Notes under the pieces: model-generated
Databases searched by the model: none
What the model saw: only the letters and a program-made list of their open reading frames with translations
Told to the model about the DNA's origin: nothing
Made by a program: the position numbers and the translations under genes
NCBI GenBank assembly: GCA_965262875.1
Contig: OZ253569.1
Location: 4,712,001 to 4,776,000 of the forward strand
Reading direction: 5' to 3'
DNA length: 64,000 bases
Source of the DNA: JBALVT01 sp965262875
Lineage (GTDB): Bacteria; Pseudomonadota; Gammaproteobacteria; Pseudomonadales; Halieaceae
Part shown: in pieces, positions 16,997-26,406 of the stretch
How positions within the stretch are numbered: the stretch's first letter is position 1
Layout: each line of letters begins with the position of its first letter

Positions 16997-18532
16997 CTAC
17001 TCTGCAAAGGGTTCTAACATATCTGTTCGCGGCGTCCATTCTGACCCGTACAGAGCCCGAAACATGGATGGCCGAACCACTGAGCCTTTGGCCGTGCCAC
17101 CACGCCACATATCATAAGTCTTGTCTGAATATTGCGAGAAAAACGCGTCAAGCCTAGCATCCAGATCCTTGACCACCGCTGTCATTTCAGAATTTTCAAC
17201 GATGTTCACATGCTGCCCCGGATCAGCGTCCATATCATAGAGTTCGTTATGCCCTGTACCCTTTAGCCTCTTCCAGTATGCATAGCGCTGGGTGCGAATT
17301 CCCCGGGATTCCTCCTGCTCATAAAACACGGCATCCCGGTCTACCGTAGGAGCTTCCCCTCGGATAAAGGGTGCGAGGCTCCGCCCTGGGCTACCTTCCA
17401 GAGTCACATCTGCAAAGCCGAGGTAATCCAGAATAGTGGTAGGGAGGTCATACTGCCCAACCAACATGTCGGTAGAGGAACCGGCCTCAATTTGCTCGGG
17501 ATGGCGGACGATCAACGGTATGTTAAGCGCGGCTTCATAAAGGTTGGAAGGTGTGGTCACTATGTTGTGCTGCCACAGGCCATGTTGGCCATAAAAATTC
17601 CCTTGGTCGGAAGAGAAAATTATCAGCGTATTTTTATCCAAACCTCTCTCTTTTAGGGCCGCCATTACACGGCCAACACCATCGTCCACAACCGTGTTTT
17701 GCGATGCCACATTGGCCATGGTGGCTGGATCATTGTGCATGGCCAGGGCTTGACGATGTTTCCGCGCCAAAAAACTATTGGTTGCCGGATTCAGTAGCTG
17801 ATCAACAACATTTGAATTTACAGCCACGCGTGGAAAGGATGAAAACCTGTTACCGATGTAGCTTTCGTAATGGCGGTTTCGTGCAGGCCCCATATTGGTC
17901 GGTGGATTCAGATAGGGACCATCATAGTTAAGCTGTAGATAAAAGGGATTTCCGCCATTATAGTCTTCAATATACTCGACGGCTTTATCGGTAAAAAAAT
18001 CAACAATGTGTGTACCCTTGACTGTATAGGTATCGTCATTATCGATTACAGTGTTGTCCCAGAAGTCCACGGTATGTCCATCGGTAAAGGTTACCCAATG
18101 TTGATAACCAATCGATGCCTTCCAGGGCTGGCCCAAGTGCCACTTACCGATCAACGCAGTCTGATAGCCACGATTTCGTAAGGTAATCGGTAGTGTTCGA
18201 TGTTCGGCAATGGCTGACCAGTTCCGTGGCCAGTCTTTCATCTGCTCATCATCCAGCCAATTGTGCACGCCATGCTGTGATGGCATCAACCCGGTCATCA
18301 AGGTGGCTCGGGTAGGAGAGCACATGCCATTGACCGCAAAAGCGCGGTCGAAGCGCATACCCTCCCGGGCGAGTTGATCGACATGCGGTGTTCGAACATC
18401 GGGGTTGCCGTATGCCCCCAAAATCGAGGCCGGCTGGTTATCTGTGAGGATAAACAGCAAATTTGTTGGCGGTGTTTTAGCATTGCAACACGCCGCACAC
18501 AGAGCAAAAAGAATTGGTACGGCGAATCGCAT
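16997..18532 (-). CDS. Sulfatase (type I, Cys-type formylglycine site), exported
   Basis: The 511-residue protein opens with a signal peptide (residues 1-18) and the sulfatase metal-site strand LLFILTDNQ. Motif Cys71-Ser-Pro-Thr-Arg75, followed by ATLMTG, is the formylglycine-generating sequence CxPxR. GYQTALIGKWHLG and a late SSDQGNFYGQHGLW segment complete the family pattern. The enzyme hydrolyses a sulfate ester in the periplasm; the substrate is unknown and could be a choline, aryl, steroid or carbohydrate sulfate. It starts 10 bp after the stop of a TonB receptor gene on the same strand, an operon-like arrangement in which the receptor imports the sulfated compound. No anaerobic sulfatase-maturase gene is nearby; aerobic formylglycine enzyme would have to be encoded elsewhere. 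Confidence 0.92.
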   Translation of the reverse strand: MRFAVPILFALCAACCNAKTPPTNLLFILTDNQPASILGAYGNPDVRTPHVDQLAREGMRFDRAFAVNGMCSPTRATLMTGLMPSQHGVHNWLDDEQMKDWPRNWSAIAEHRTLPITLRNRGYQTALIGKWHLGQPWKASIGYQHWVTFTDGHTVDFWDNTVIDNDDTYTVKGTHIVDFFTDKAVEYIEDYNGGNPFYLQLNYDGPYLNPPTNMGPARNRHYESYIGNRFSSFPRVAVNSNVVDQLLNPATNSFLARKHRQALAMHNDPATMANVASQNTVVDDGVGRVMAALKERGLDKNTLIIFSSDQGNFYGQHGLWQHNIVTTPSNLYEAALNIPLIVRHPEQIEAGSSTDMLVGQYDLPTTILDYLGFADVTLEGSPGRSLAPFIRGEAPTVDRDAVFYEQEESRGIRTQRYAYWKRLKGTGHNELYDMDADPGQHVNIVENSEMTAVVKDLDARLDAFFSQYSDKTYDMWRGGTAKGSVVRPSMFRALYGSEWTPRTDMLEPFAE

Positions 18533-18542
18533 TTAACAGTCC

Positions 18543-20804
18543 TCAGAATTGATAGTTGGCCTGCACACCGATGGAGCGAGGTGGGTCAATTGAACCAAAG
18601 TAGGCTCCGCGGAAGAAAGGAACATCATTTATCCAGGTTGTAGTGTCTTCGTCTGTCAGGTTTTTGCCAACCAGGGCCAGACTCCATCCTGCATCACTGG
18701 CAATTTCGATCCGTGCATTCAGTTTTAAGAAGGAATCTTGTTCGGAAACTGGATCGAGATCAAGTGCTGTGAAATAGGAGTCTGTGAATTCTACACCGAC
18801 CGTAGCTCTGAGTTCGAGGCTGTTACTCACCATATCTGTGTAATTCAGATTAATGTTCCCCGCATAGTCTGCTGCGAACTGAAGTGGCTCACCAGACAAA
18901 TCCTGTTGGCATGTGTTGGGATTCATGCCCGTTGCCGCGCCGTGAGCGACCTGCTGTGCAGCATGGCATATGGCCCCATCAAAGCTGTCATATTTAGCAT
19001 CCAGGAATGCCACCGCTCCGGTCAGCATCACCTTGTCGCTAATCTGCCAGCGGCCATCCACTTCCAGGCCTCTGGTAGTAGCTTCGGCGGCATTTCCGGT
19101 AACAAACGACGATCCGTTCCACGCGGCTGTTTGCAAGTTTTCGAACTGCGAATTGAACACTGCTACGTTTAATTCTACAGATCCATCTGCCAGTGTCGAC
19201 TTGAATCCGATTTCCCAGGCATCGACAGTTTCTTCTTCAAACTGAGCGGCACTTTCGAAGTCAAATCCGCCTGATTTAAAACCCTGGGAGAAACTCGCGT
19301 ACCACATCATGTCATCGCTGGCGTCAAACTGCAGGGTAATGGAGGGGGTTACATCTGAGTCATCGCGAGAATCATCAGTAGACCGATTTGGAAAGGGCAG
19401 CACGCCGGTTGTGGTCTGGACAAAGTCTATGTCTTTTTCGTCCTTGGTGTATCGTAAACCCAGAGTCGTTCTCAGGCGCTCACTAAGGTGCCATGTACCC
19501 TGGCCAAACACTGCAAGACTGTCCAAGTCCTGTGTGAGATCAAAGGTGGTGCGACCAACAAATGGAGGCAGGGGAAAGCCATCAGCTCTTCCCTGGGCCG
19601 TATCAAAATCAAAGAACTGCAGATGATCCACTTCTTCAGTCTGATAGAACACGCCAACAATATATTCAAACTGGCCCCCGGTATCACTCTGTAGCCTTAG
19701 CTCCTGGGAAAACTGTGTGTGTTCCTCATCGTACATCTTGGTGGCTGTTTCAATCCCCGCTGTAAAGTTGGCCGGAACATTATTTTCGTACTCATATCCC
19801 ACGTAGGAAGTGATGCTTACCAACGTCAGATCACCCAGAGCATAGTTCAGTGTCGCACTTATATTCCGCGCGTCTGTATCGTCGAAATCGTCACCAAAAA
19901 TTGGATTGTTTGCCGATTTATCATAGTCGAGCTTCTGCTCATAATTGGGGTCCACGGACTGGTAATTTCCCAGCCTTGGACCACCTTCTACCAGCTGCAA
20001 GTGCCTGCCTTCTTGATCGAAGCTGGAGGCTTCAGCTTTGAGGGTAATATCAAGATTTTCACTTACGTCAAACTGGAGTATGCCCCTGACAAACGTTTCA
20101 TCCTTGACCGTGCCATCAGGACCAGATTTGTTGCTTACGTAACCATCAGTTTCCCGCGTGCGTACAACGAGACGCCCACCGATATTGTCAGACAAAGGAC
20201 CGGACACCACGCCGGTAACTGCGTACGACTCATCGCCATCAAAGTACTCGCCGGAGATAGATCCTTCAAACTCATCACCTGGCTTTCGGGTGGTTATGTT
20301 CAACGCACCAGCAATCGTATTCTTGCCAAATAATACACCCTGCGGTCCTTTCAAAACCTCAACACGCTCGATATCGAGAAAGGGTGCTCGGGAAGATCGG
20401 CCTCGACCGAAGTATACGCCATCTATGAACGTACCTACCGACTGTTCGAAGCCATGATTGGCGCCGGATCCAATGGCCCGGATTGTCACGCTATCCTGGG
20501 TTGCATTCTCCGCAATCGTGACGTTTGGCAGAGTTCCCGCGAGTGCCTCAAGCCCTCCGAGAGAAAAATTATCAAGCGTTTCGCCCTGGGTAACGGAAAC
20601 GGAGACCGGCACGTCTTGGAGGCTTTGCTGACGTTTCTGCGCTGTCACCACAACTTCCTCCAGGGGACCTGCAAAGACGGCAGTGCTTGCTGCTAGAAAT
20701 ATCCCGGTTACCATCAAAGTGAGCCGTGATCGTTTGAGGAGACAAGGATTAACTCTGTGGATGCTATGGATCGAAAAATCTGCCTGACACTGTCTACGCA
20801 ACAT
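18543..20804 (-). CDS. TonB-dependent outer-membrane receptor, paired with the sulfatase
   Basis: A 753-residue receptor. ATG at 20804 has AGGA 7 nt upstream, and a signal peptide ends near TAVFA around residue 45 of a rather long leader. The plug carries EEVVVTAQKRQQSLQDVPVSV and RVEVLKGPQGVLFGKNTIAGALN; the barrel ends GVQANYQF. No STN domain is present. It is the first gene of the two-gene operon with the sulfatase 10 bp downstream, so uptake of a sulfate ester is the simplest reading. The divergent upstream region (20805-21094) should hold its promoter. Confidence 0.92.
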   Translation of the reverse strand: MLRRQCQADFSIHSIHRVNPCLLKRSRLTLMVTGIFLAASTAVFAGPLEEVVVTAQKRQQSLQDVPVSVSVTQGETLDNFSLGGLEALAGTLPNVTIAENATQDSVTIRAIGSGANHGFEQSVGTFIDGVYFGRGRSSRAPFLDIERVEVLKGPQGVLFGKNTIAGALNITTRKPGDEFEGSISGEYFDGDESYAVTGVVSGPLSDNIGGRLVVRTRETDGYVSNKSGPDGTVKDETFVRGILQFDVSENLDITLKAEASSFDQEGRHLQLVEGGPRLGNYQSVDPNYEQKLDYDKSANNPIFGDDFDDTDARNISATLNYALGDLTLVSITSYVGYEYENNVPANFTAGIETATKMYDEEHTQFSQELRLQSDTGGQFEYIVGVFYQTEEVDHLQFFDFDTAQGRADGFPLPPFVGRTTFDLTQDLDSLAVFGQGTWHLSERLRTTLGLRYTKDEKDIDFVQTTTGVLPFPNRSTDDSRDDSDVTPSITLQFDASDDMMWYASFSQGFKSGGFDFESAAQFEEETVDAWEIGFKSTLADGSVELNVAVFNSQFENLQTAAWNGSSFVTGNAAEATTRGLEVDGRWQISDKVMLTGAVAFLDAKYDSFDGAICHAAQQVAHGAATGMNPNTCQQDLSGEPLQFAADYAGNINLNYTDMVSNSLELRATVGVEFTDSYFTALDLDPVSEQDSFLKLNARIEIASDAGWSLALVGKNLTDEDTTTWINDVPFFRGAYFGSIDPPRSIGVQANYQF

Positions 20805-21156
20805 AGTGGTTCCTGCCTCTTATTGAGATTACTCGGAATATTGAGCAAAAATCTTAGCAATCCATTAATTGTTTTACTCTACAGAAGACGCCAAAAGGTA
20901 CGTAATCAACGTCAGGTAATTGGGGAACGCACGGGGATTTTCTTTTGAGGCGACTGAGCCACTGAATAACAGCATTCGAGATATACTCGCGAGGCTTTAG
21001 ATAAAACTGTGTAACTGCTTACCCCTAACTAGTGCCCATCCATGAACTCTCAATCCATTGAAATACAGGGAAATATTTTCGTAAGGCATTAAAAAATCCT
21101 CTTGAATTTGTTAAGTTAAAGGTGCGAACAAAAACAAAAAACCAAGAGGATTCAGC
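20805..21156. other. Intergenic region: receptor promoter side and ISNCY upstream end
   Basis: No gene is seen in this 352-bp stretch. Its left part must contain the promoter of the minus-strand TonB receptor. From roughly 21030 onward it belongs to the upstream end of the ISNCY-type element whose transposase start is at 21157; the exact IS end was not located because the opposite end is missing. Confidence 0.5.
21095..21152 (+). promoter_or_regulatory. Inverted repeat that can hide the ribosome site of the ISNCY transposase
   Basis: AATCCTCTTG (21095-21104) is exactly complementary to CAAGAGGATT (21143-21152). The second arm contains the AGAGGA ribosome site 6-9 nt before the ATG at 21157. 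A transcript entering from outside would fold and mask the site, while one starting between the arms would not. This is the known strategy by which IS10 and IS50 limit transposase made from read-through transcription. The pairing is seen; the effect is inferred. Confidence 0.5.
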
Positions 21157-21426
21157 ATGCGAGAAACCCGCGTTGCTCAGGCAAGCATATTTGAAAACTA
21201 CTCAGAACACGAGTTTGGGGTACGGCTCAAGGCGCTGTCCAGCCTCGTAGATCAGCACCCTGAAATACTTTCATTGGTCGCCAAAGATTTAGTGGCTGAC
21301 TCAGCCACCAAGGTGGGGCGAATAGGTTTAAGTGCTGAAAGTATTTTTCGATGCTTGTTATTGAAACAGCGATTGTCCATCAGCTACGAGCAACTGGCGT
21401 TCCATTTGTCCGATTCGATGACCTGA
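21157..21426 (+). pseudogene. ISNCY-type transposase, N-terminal fragment
   Basis: About 88 residues of a transposase N-terminus are present (RVAQASIFENYSEHEFG..., LLKQRLSISYEQLAFHLSDS), matching the start of ISNCY-family transposases in which this segment precedes the catalytic core. The frame is broken where ISNCY sequence is joined, around 21426, to a relic of a penicillin acylase gene. No catalytic domain and no opposite IS end remain, so the element is dead. Confidence 0.75.
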
Positions 21427-21474
21427 TCCTGCCCACCAACGGTAGAAACCCGGCTTATGTTACCTGTTGGATGA
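21427..21474 (+). pseudogene. Relic of a penicillin acylase 3' end
   Basis: The last codons here read VETRLMLPVG-stop (21442-21474), nearly the same as the acylase at 13261-15759, which ends VLETRLMLPAGL-stop. Nucleotide similarity extends a little upstream, with one base deleted, to about 21427 and downstream into the non-coding TAAGCTCTGGACACAGTGG (compare TAAGTTCAGGACACAGTGG after the intact gene). A second acylase gene therefore once stood here and was almost wholly removed. Confidence 0.75.
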
Positions 21475-21574
21475 TAAGCTCTGGACACAGTGGACCCGAA
21501 CTCGCGATAGCTCAACGAATAGGCCACATACGAGCGTACGCATTGTAATATGATGTCTTGTTGGCGATGGTGGC

Positions 21575-22522
21575 CTATTTGCCGCTCAGCTTAGCTTGCC
21601 GAAAGTGCTGCGCAGAACAACCGTAGTGATCCCGAAATACCCGGCTGAAATGTGAGGGATTGTTAAATCCCCAACGATAGGCAATTTGCGTGATTCGAAT
21701 GTGACGAGACGCGACGTTGGAAAGATCGCGAGCTATTTCTTCAAGTCTACGATTCGAGATGTAGCGGGAGCACGTGACTTTCTCCGTCTCAAAGAGCAGT
21801 CGGAGATATCGAGGCGAAACGCCATTCGCGTAGGCAATAGCACCGGGGGATAACTCCGGGTCTGATAAATGGCGTTCTATGTGCATTTTGATGCGCTGAA
21901 CGTGAGCCGCCCGCACAGAAGATTCGGCGATGATACCTTTCGGAGTGATCATATCCAATTGCGCCGCCAGTAGGGAGAGAATACTGTTGCAGATATTGGT
22001 ATTTTGCTTGTTCAGCCACAGTCGCATTAGCAGGCTGTATATCACCGACCCAAGCTGGTCCTCACCGGATATCTTCCGAGCAAGAATATCTTTTTCGGAG
22101 GCGCTGAAATGCTGATTTAGCATGGCCACCGGGATTCGTACTACTAGCATTTCTATAGGTTTGTCGAAAATAACGGCGTAGGGTGAAGCACTGGAACATA
22201 GCGTAAAATCGCCCGGTTTTAGATGCACTTCGCGCCCGGCCTGGGTATTCAAACTCTCTCCCTCGGTTTGCACGTGCATGAGATACAGCTCTTCGGTTGA
22301 TTGGGAAACCAATGATTGAGAGTGATGCACTCCAGAGGGGTCTGCACAGACTTTACTCATCTGAATTGAATCCAAGTCCCAACTGGTCAACTCCCCCCGA
22401 TACGCAGCCGCACTGGGAGTTTCGCATTGCAGCTGGGTAAACTCCTTGCATATCACTTCGTTCCAGTACTCCAACTGTTCATTCTTTTTAATATCTTGGG
22501 TGCAGTACGTAGAAACTCCCAT
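21575..22522 (-). CDS. AraC-family regulator with cupin-like AraC_binding_2 domain
   Basis: The 315-residue protein has an N-terminal AraC_binding_2/FeaR-like sensor domain (YLMHVQTEGESLNTQAGREVHLKPGDF) and a C-terminal AraC helix-turn-helix (LSPGAIAYANGVSPRYLRLLF, ...ITQIAYRWGFNNPSHFSRVFRDHYG). The start ATG is at 22520-22522. It is divergent from a TonB receptor gene (start 22771) with a 248-bp gap, and it lies next to the acylase relic, so it is the likely controller of the receptor, the lost acylase and perhaps the PQQ dehydrogenase. I saw nothing else definite in the 248-bp gap. Confidence 0.9.
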   Translation of the reverse strand: MGVSTYCTQDIKKNEQLEYWNEVICKEFTQLQCETPSAAAYRGELTSWDLDSIQMSKVCADPSGVHHSQSLVSQSTEELYLMHVQTEGESLNTQAGREVHLKPGDFTLCSSASPYAVIFDKPIEMLVVRIPVAMLNQHFSASEKDILARKISGEDQLGSVIYSLLMRLWLNKQNTNICNSILSLLAAQLDMITPKGIIAESSVRAAHVQRIKMHIERHLSDPELSPGAIAYANGVSPRYLRLLFETEKVTCSRYISNRRLEEIARDLSNVASRHIRITQIAYRWGFNNPSHFSRVFRDHYGCSAQHFRQAKLSGK

Positions 22523-23977
22523 CTTGGCACTCCTTCCTTAGGCTCGTATTGGGCCATATTCGCCAGACCTTCTTCAGTGAGAATAGCACGTAAGCCGGGT
22601 CTTTTTCGGCTGTTGAGTGGTTTCTGCCCTTTAGGTCAAGCTTTGCTGCCGTTTTTGGAAAGACGCGTTGAATAAGACATTGTTTAATCGCAGTTCATTT
22701 CCGCAATGCACTATTTAAGATCTAGATGCGCCAAGAAATTCATCATAATTATAAAGACCGAGGTTCCAGCATGTTTCACTCAAGCACCAATGAACAACGT
22801 TTGCAGCGCAATAGATTGCTCCCGATGGCCCTCGCGGTTGCGGCAGTGGCGGCTCCGTCGACGTACTCTCCGGCCACAGTTGCTGAAGGTGTCCTCGAGG
22901 AAATTGTGGTCACCGCGAGAAAACGTGCGGAAAGTCTGCAAGATGTCCCCATTGCCGTGTCAGCGTTCACAGGCGCCGCGCTAGAGGCAAAAGGCGTAAC
23001 AAATATCGCCCAAATAGCCTCCTTTACTCCGGGCCTGGAAATGGACCCCACAGCTGCAATAAGCGGTAGTTCTGCGGCCTTGACTACATTTATCCGCGGA
23101 ATTGGAATGAGTGATTTTCTGCTCACAATCGATCAGGGTGTGGGGCTATATGTCGATGATGTCTATGTAGCGCGTTCCGTTGGCGGTCTGGTGGACTTGC
23201 TGGATATTGAGCGTGTCGAAGTGCTTAAGGGTCCCCAGGGTACTTTGTTCGGACGGAATACCATAGGGGGCGCGGTAAGTATTCATTCCCGAGATCTCGG
23301 AGAAGAGGTTTCGGGAGATATCGGGGTCACCTTTGGCACTGATAACAGATTGGATGTCAGAGGAAAGTTAGACGTTCCCCTGTTTGAGAATCTCTTTAGC
23401 TCGGTCTCTTTTTCCTCGAAAGCCCAGGATGGATATGGCAAACGTCTTCCATTACCGGACGACTACGTTGTTAAATCCGTCCCAGCAGGCACCGCTCCCG
23501 ATGCTTTTGGCGGCGGTGAATTGTATGGCAATGGCGATGACCTTGGAGAAGTCAATACACAGTCTTTTCGAGCTAAGCTATTTTATGATGGTGACGTGCT
23601 ACAGGCTCGATTATCGGTGGATGCGTCACGTGCGAGAGAGACTGCGCCAGTATCCACTTTGCTCGGTTTTACGCCAACGTATGGCAGCGGTGCTGCACTG
23701 GCTGACGCCTACAATGCCGCCGTCTTGGGAGTATTGGCGCCTGGAGTATTGCCGCCGTTAGACGGGCCGATCTATGATGATCGCTGGATTACTGGGGATG
23801 AGCATACAACCTGGGGAAACGCCTCCTCCAAGTCGGAGTATGATCTTTTTGGCGTCGCCTTAACGCTAAACTGGTCAATGGGTGATATCGACGTCAAATC
23901 TATAACAGCGTATCGGGACCTGGACTCAGAGTTTGGACGCGACGGCGACAGTTCCCCAATCGTTCTGGATCATACTA

Positions 23978-25148
23978 GTGTAGTGTATTAAACAGATTAA
24001 TGATATAATGATTACTTCATTCACTACCCGTGTGAAGCTAATGCCCGCCCAAATAAATATAACTTTAACAGCGCAAGAGAAAAAACAGTTGGAAAAAAAT
24101 GTTAGAAGCAAAACGACACCGGTTCGATTGGTAGAGCGCTCAAGGATTATTTTGCTCGCTGCAAAAAATGTTCCCAACTACAAAATTGCTGAAGAGCTGG
24201 AAATTGATGTCAACAAGGTAGGCCGATGGCGCAATCGTTTTTTTGAGAGAGGGTTTCGGGGAATAGAAAAAGATTTGCCAAGAGGGGCTAATCACGGCGG
24301 CAAGAATTCTGCGGACCAGGCAAAGCTGCGGTCGAAAGTCATCAAGATAACCACGCAGGAAAAACCCAAGGATGGCACCCACTGGACAACCCGGGGTTTG
24401 GCAAAAGTGATGGGAATTAATCACTCCTTTATAAATAGAGTGTGGCGAGAAGTTGGTCTGAAGCCACACCTGGTTGCTCAGTTCAAGGTGAGCAACGATC
24501 CTGCCTTTGAAGAAAAGCTACGCGATGTTGTTGGCTTGTATTTATCGCCGCCAGAGAATGCAGTTGTTTTCTGTGTTGACGAAAAGAGTTCCATTCAAGC
24601 GCTGGACAGAACGCAGCCGGGATTGCCGATGAAGCCCGGGCGCGGCGGAACCATGACTCACGACTATAAGCGTCATGGTACAAGCACCTTGTTTGCGGCA
24701 CTGAACACCCTGACTGGTGATGTTATCGGTGAGTGCAAAAAGCGTCACCGGCACCAGGAATTTTTGGCGTTTCTGAAGACTGTGGAAAAACAAACACCCA
24801 AGGAGTTAGACCTTCACCTTATCGTTGATAACTACGCGACGCACAAACACGAAAAAGTGAAGAACTGGATTAAGCGTAATAAAAGGGTTCACTTACACTT
24901 TATTCCAACCAGTTCTTCGTGGCTAAATCTGGTGGAGAGATTTTTTGGTTTGTTGACAGAAAGGCAACTGCGCCGTGGTGTATTCACATCGGTACAAGAG
25001 CTGGAAGAGACCATCATGGATTTTATTGAGAGGCACAATGAAGATAAAAAGCCATTTGCCTGGACAAAGTCCGCAGAAGAGATTTTGGAGAAAGTGGGGC
25101 GCGCAAGGCATGCACTCTCAAATCATCAGTCAGTTTAATACACTACAC
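23978..25148 (+). mobile_element. IS630-family element inserted in a TonB receptor gene
   Basis: A 1171-bp element bounded by inverted ends GTGTAGTGTATTAAACAGA and its complement, flanked by duplicated TA (23976-23977 and 25149-25150). It carries one intact transposase. It is related to but clearly different from the IS630 at 36250-37404, although both share the outermost GTGTAG. Confidence 0.95.
24008..25138 (+). CDS. IS630-family transposase
   Basis: The 376-residue transposase has an N-terminal HTH part (ARRIILLAAKN-like segment, YKIAEELEIDVNKVGRWRNRF) and a DDE core: first Asp in FCVDEKSSIQALDRTQPG, second in LIVDNYATHKH, Glu in SWLNLVERFFGLL. It looks intact, including the C-terminus. 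ATG at 24041 (MPAQINITL) is an alternative start and gives a more typical length. Transposases of this family cut at TA and could in principle excise the element. Confidence 0.95.
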   Translation: MITSFTTRVKLMPAQINITLTAQEKKQLEKNVRSKTTPVRLVERSRIILLAAKNVPNYKIAEELEIDVNKVGRWRNRFFERGFRGIEKDLPRGANHGGKNSADQAKLRSKVIKITTQEKPKDGTHWTTRGLAKVMGINHSFINRVWREVGLKPHLVAQFKVSNDPAFEEKLRDVVGLYLSPPENAVVFCVDEKSSIQALDRTQPGLPMKPGRGGTMTHDYKRHGTSTLFAALNTLTGDVIGECKKRHRHQEFLAFLKTVEKQTPKELDLHLIVDNYATHKHEKVKNWIKRNKRVHLHFIPTSSSWLNLVERFFGLLTERQLRRGVFTSVQELEETIMDFIERHNEDKKPFAWTKSAEEILEKVGRARHALSNHQSV

Positions 25149-26406
25149 TAGAAACGAATACGAGCACGAGCAGTTTTCTCAAGAGTTCCAATTTACTGGC
25201 ACCTTGCTTGATGACAATCTGAATTGGCTGGCCGGTGTCTACTATTTTTCAGAAGAAGGCCTGGACCGCGTTCAAGTCCCTCTGGGGCTAGACGTAGATT
25301 TGGGTTTGACAGGTTTACCTGGCACCGTCATTAATCTGTGGCTGGACGAGGCGAACGCTGTCGAAAACACTTCTAAGGCTGCGTTTGCGCAGACCACGTA
25401 TGACTTCAACGACAAGCTAAGCGCTACGCTCGGCGTTCGATATACTAAGGACGAAAAAGATTACAATCCCACCCATGTCACTCTGGGCGTAGCTCCAGTT
25501 GAGTTGCTAATTGACGACGAAAGTGTTGAATTTACCGATACCTCCCCTCGATTCAGTTTCGATTATCGTTGGAACGATAATGTATTCACTTACCTGTCTT
25601 ATTCTGCCGGCTTCAAGTCCGGAGGATTCACCGGAAGAACGGTCGACCCGAAAGATGGCGCTCGCCCATTTGATCCTGAGGAAGCCGAGACCTATGAGGC
25701 CGGTATCAAGCTCGATTTCGACAAGGTACGGATTAATGTGGCAGTATTTTCCACTGACTACACGGATCTGCAGGTAATCAATCAGGAGGGTATAACGCCT
25801 ATCACGGTCAATGCAGGTGAGTCCGAAATTACAGGCATGGAAGTAGAGATTCTGGCGGTACCAACGGATGGCTTGACGCTTCAGTTGGCATACTCTTATC
25901 TGGATGCCGACTACACAGAAATAACTGATCGTAACGCTACCATCGATGAAAGCTTCGACTTCGCAAACACACCGGAAAACTCTTTCAATGTGTCTGCCGA
26001 CTACGTTATCGAAATGAATTCAGGGGAGCTTTTGCTACGCGCAGATTATGTGTGGAAGGATGACCATTTTAATGATGCTGAAAACACCCCCCTGCTTGCT
26101 CAAGACTCATTCGGATTGCTCAACTTTGCGGCTTCGTTTACTACACGCGATCACTGGAAAATTACTGTCGGTGTTAACAATGCGAATGATGAGCTATTTA
26201 TATACTCAGGATTTAGCCAACCAGGCGTGGGCTTTATCGAAGGAAGCTACAATCGGGGTAGGGAGTACTACGTAACTTCCCAGTATCGTTTTTAGATGAC
26301 CGTCTGATTGAGTCAGGTGAATCTTAACCGTTGAAGTAATCTCTTTTGGGCTGCCGGGATCGGTGACCTTTTTTTTGCCAAAAAACAATCCAAAGGAAGC
26401 AAACTT

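Larger units (their letters stand above)
22771..26295 (+). pseudogene. TonB-dependent receptor interrupted by IS630
   Basis: The two exons of a broken gene are 22771-23977 and 25151-26295. ATG at 22771 has GAGG 7 nt upstream and leads to a long signal region and the plug (EEIVVTARKRAESLQDVPIAV, RVEVLKGPQGTLFGRNTIGG). The second part starts RNEYEHEQFSQEFQF and ends with a barrel strand and terminal Phe. With the IS and one TA removed the codons join as CAT-ACT-AGA-AAC in one frame of 783 residues, so only the insertion disrupts it. As it stands the product stops at 23991 after 407 residues, lacking most of the barrel. The AraC gene and PQQ dehydrogenase on either side suggest it imported that enzyme's substrate. 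Confidence 0.95.

Noticed and set aside
22523..22770. Short frames (for example ending FLERRVE) between the AraC and TonB receptor genes as a gene or IS remnant
   Set aside because: No start with a ribosome site, no recognisable motif; treated as divergent promoter region.
8154..26295. Calling the TonB receptors siderophore receptors
   Set aside because: No siderophore synthesis or ABC iron uptake genes are nearby and the local context is catabolic; the substrate is left open.
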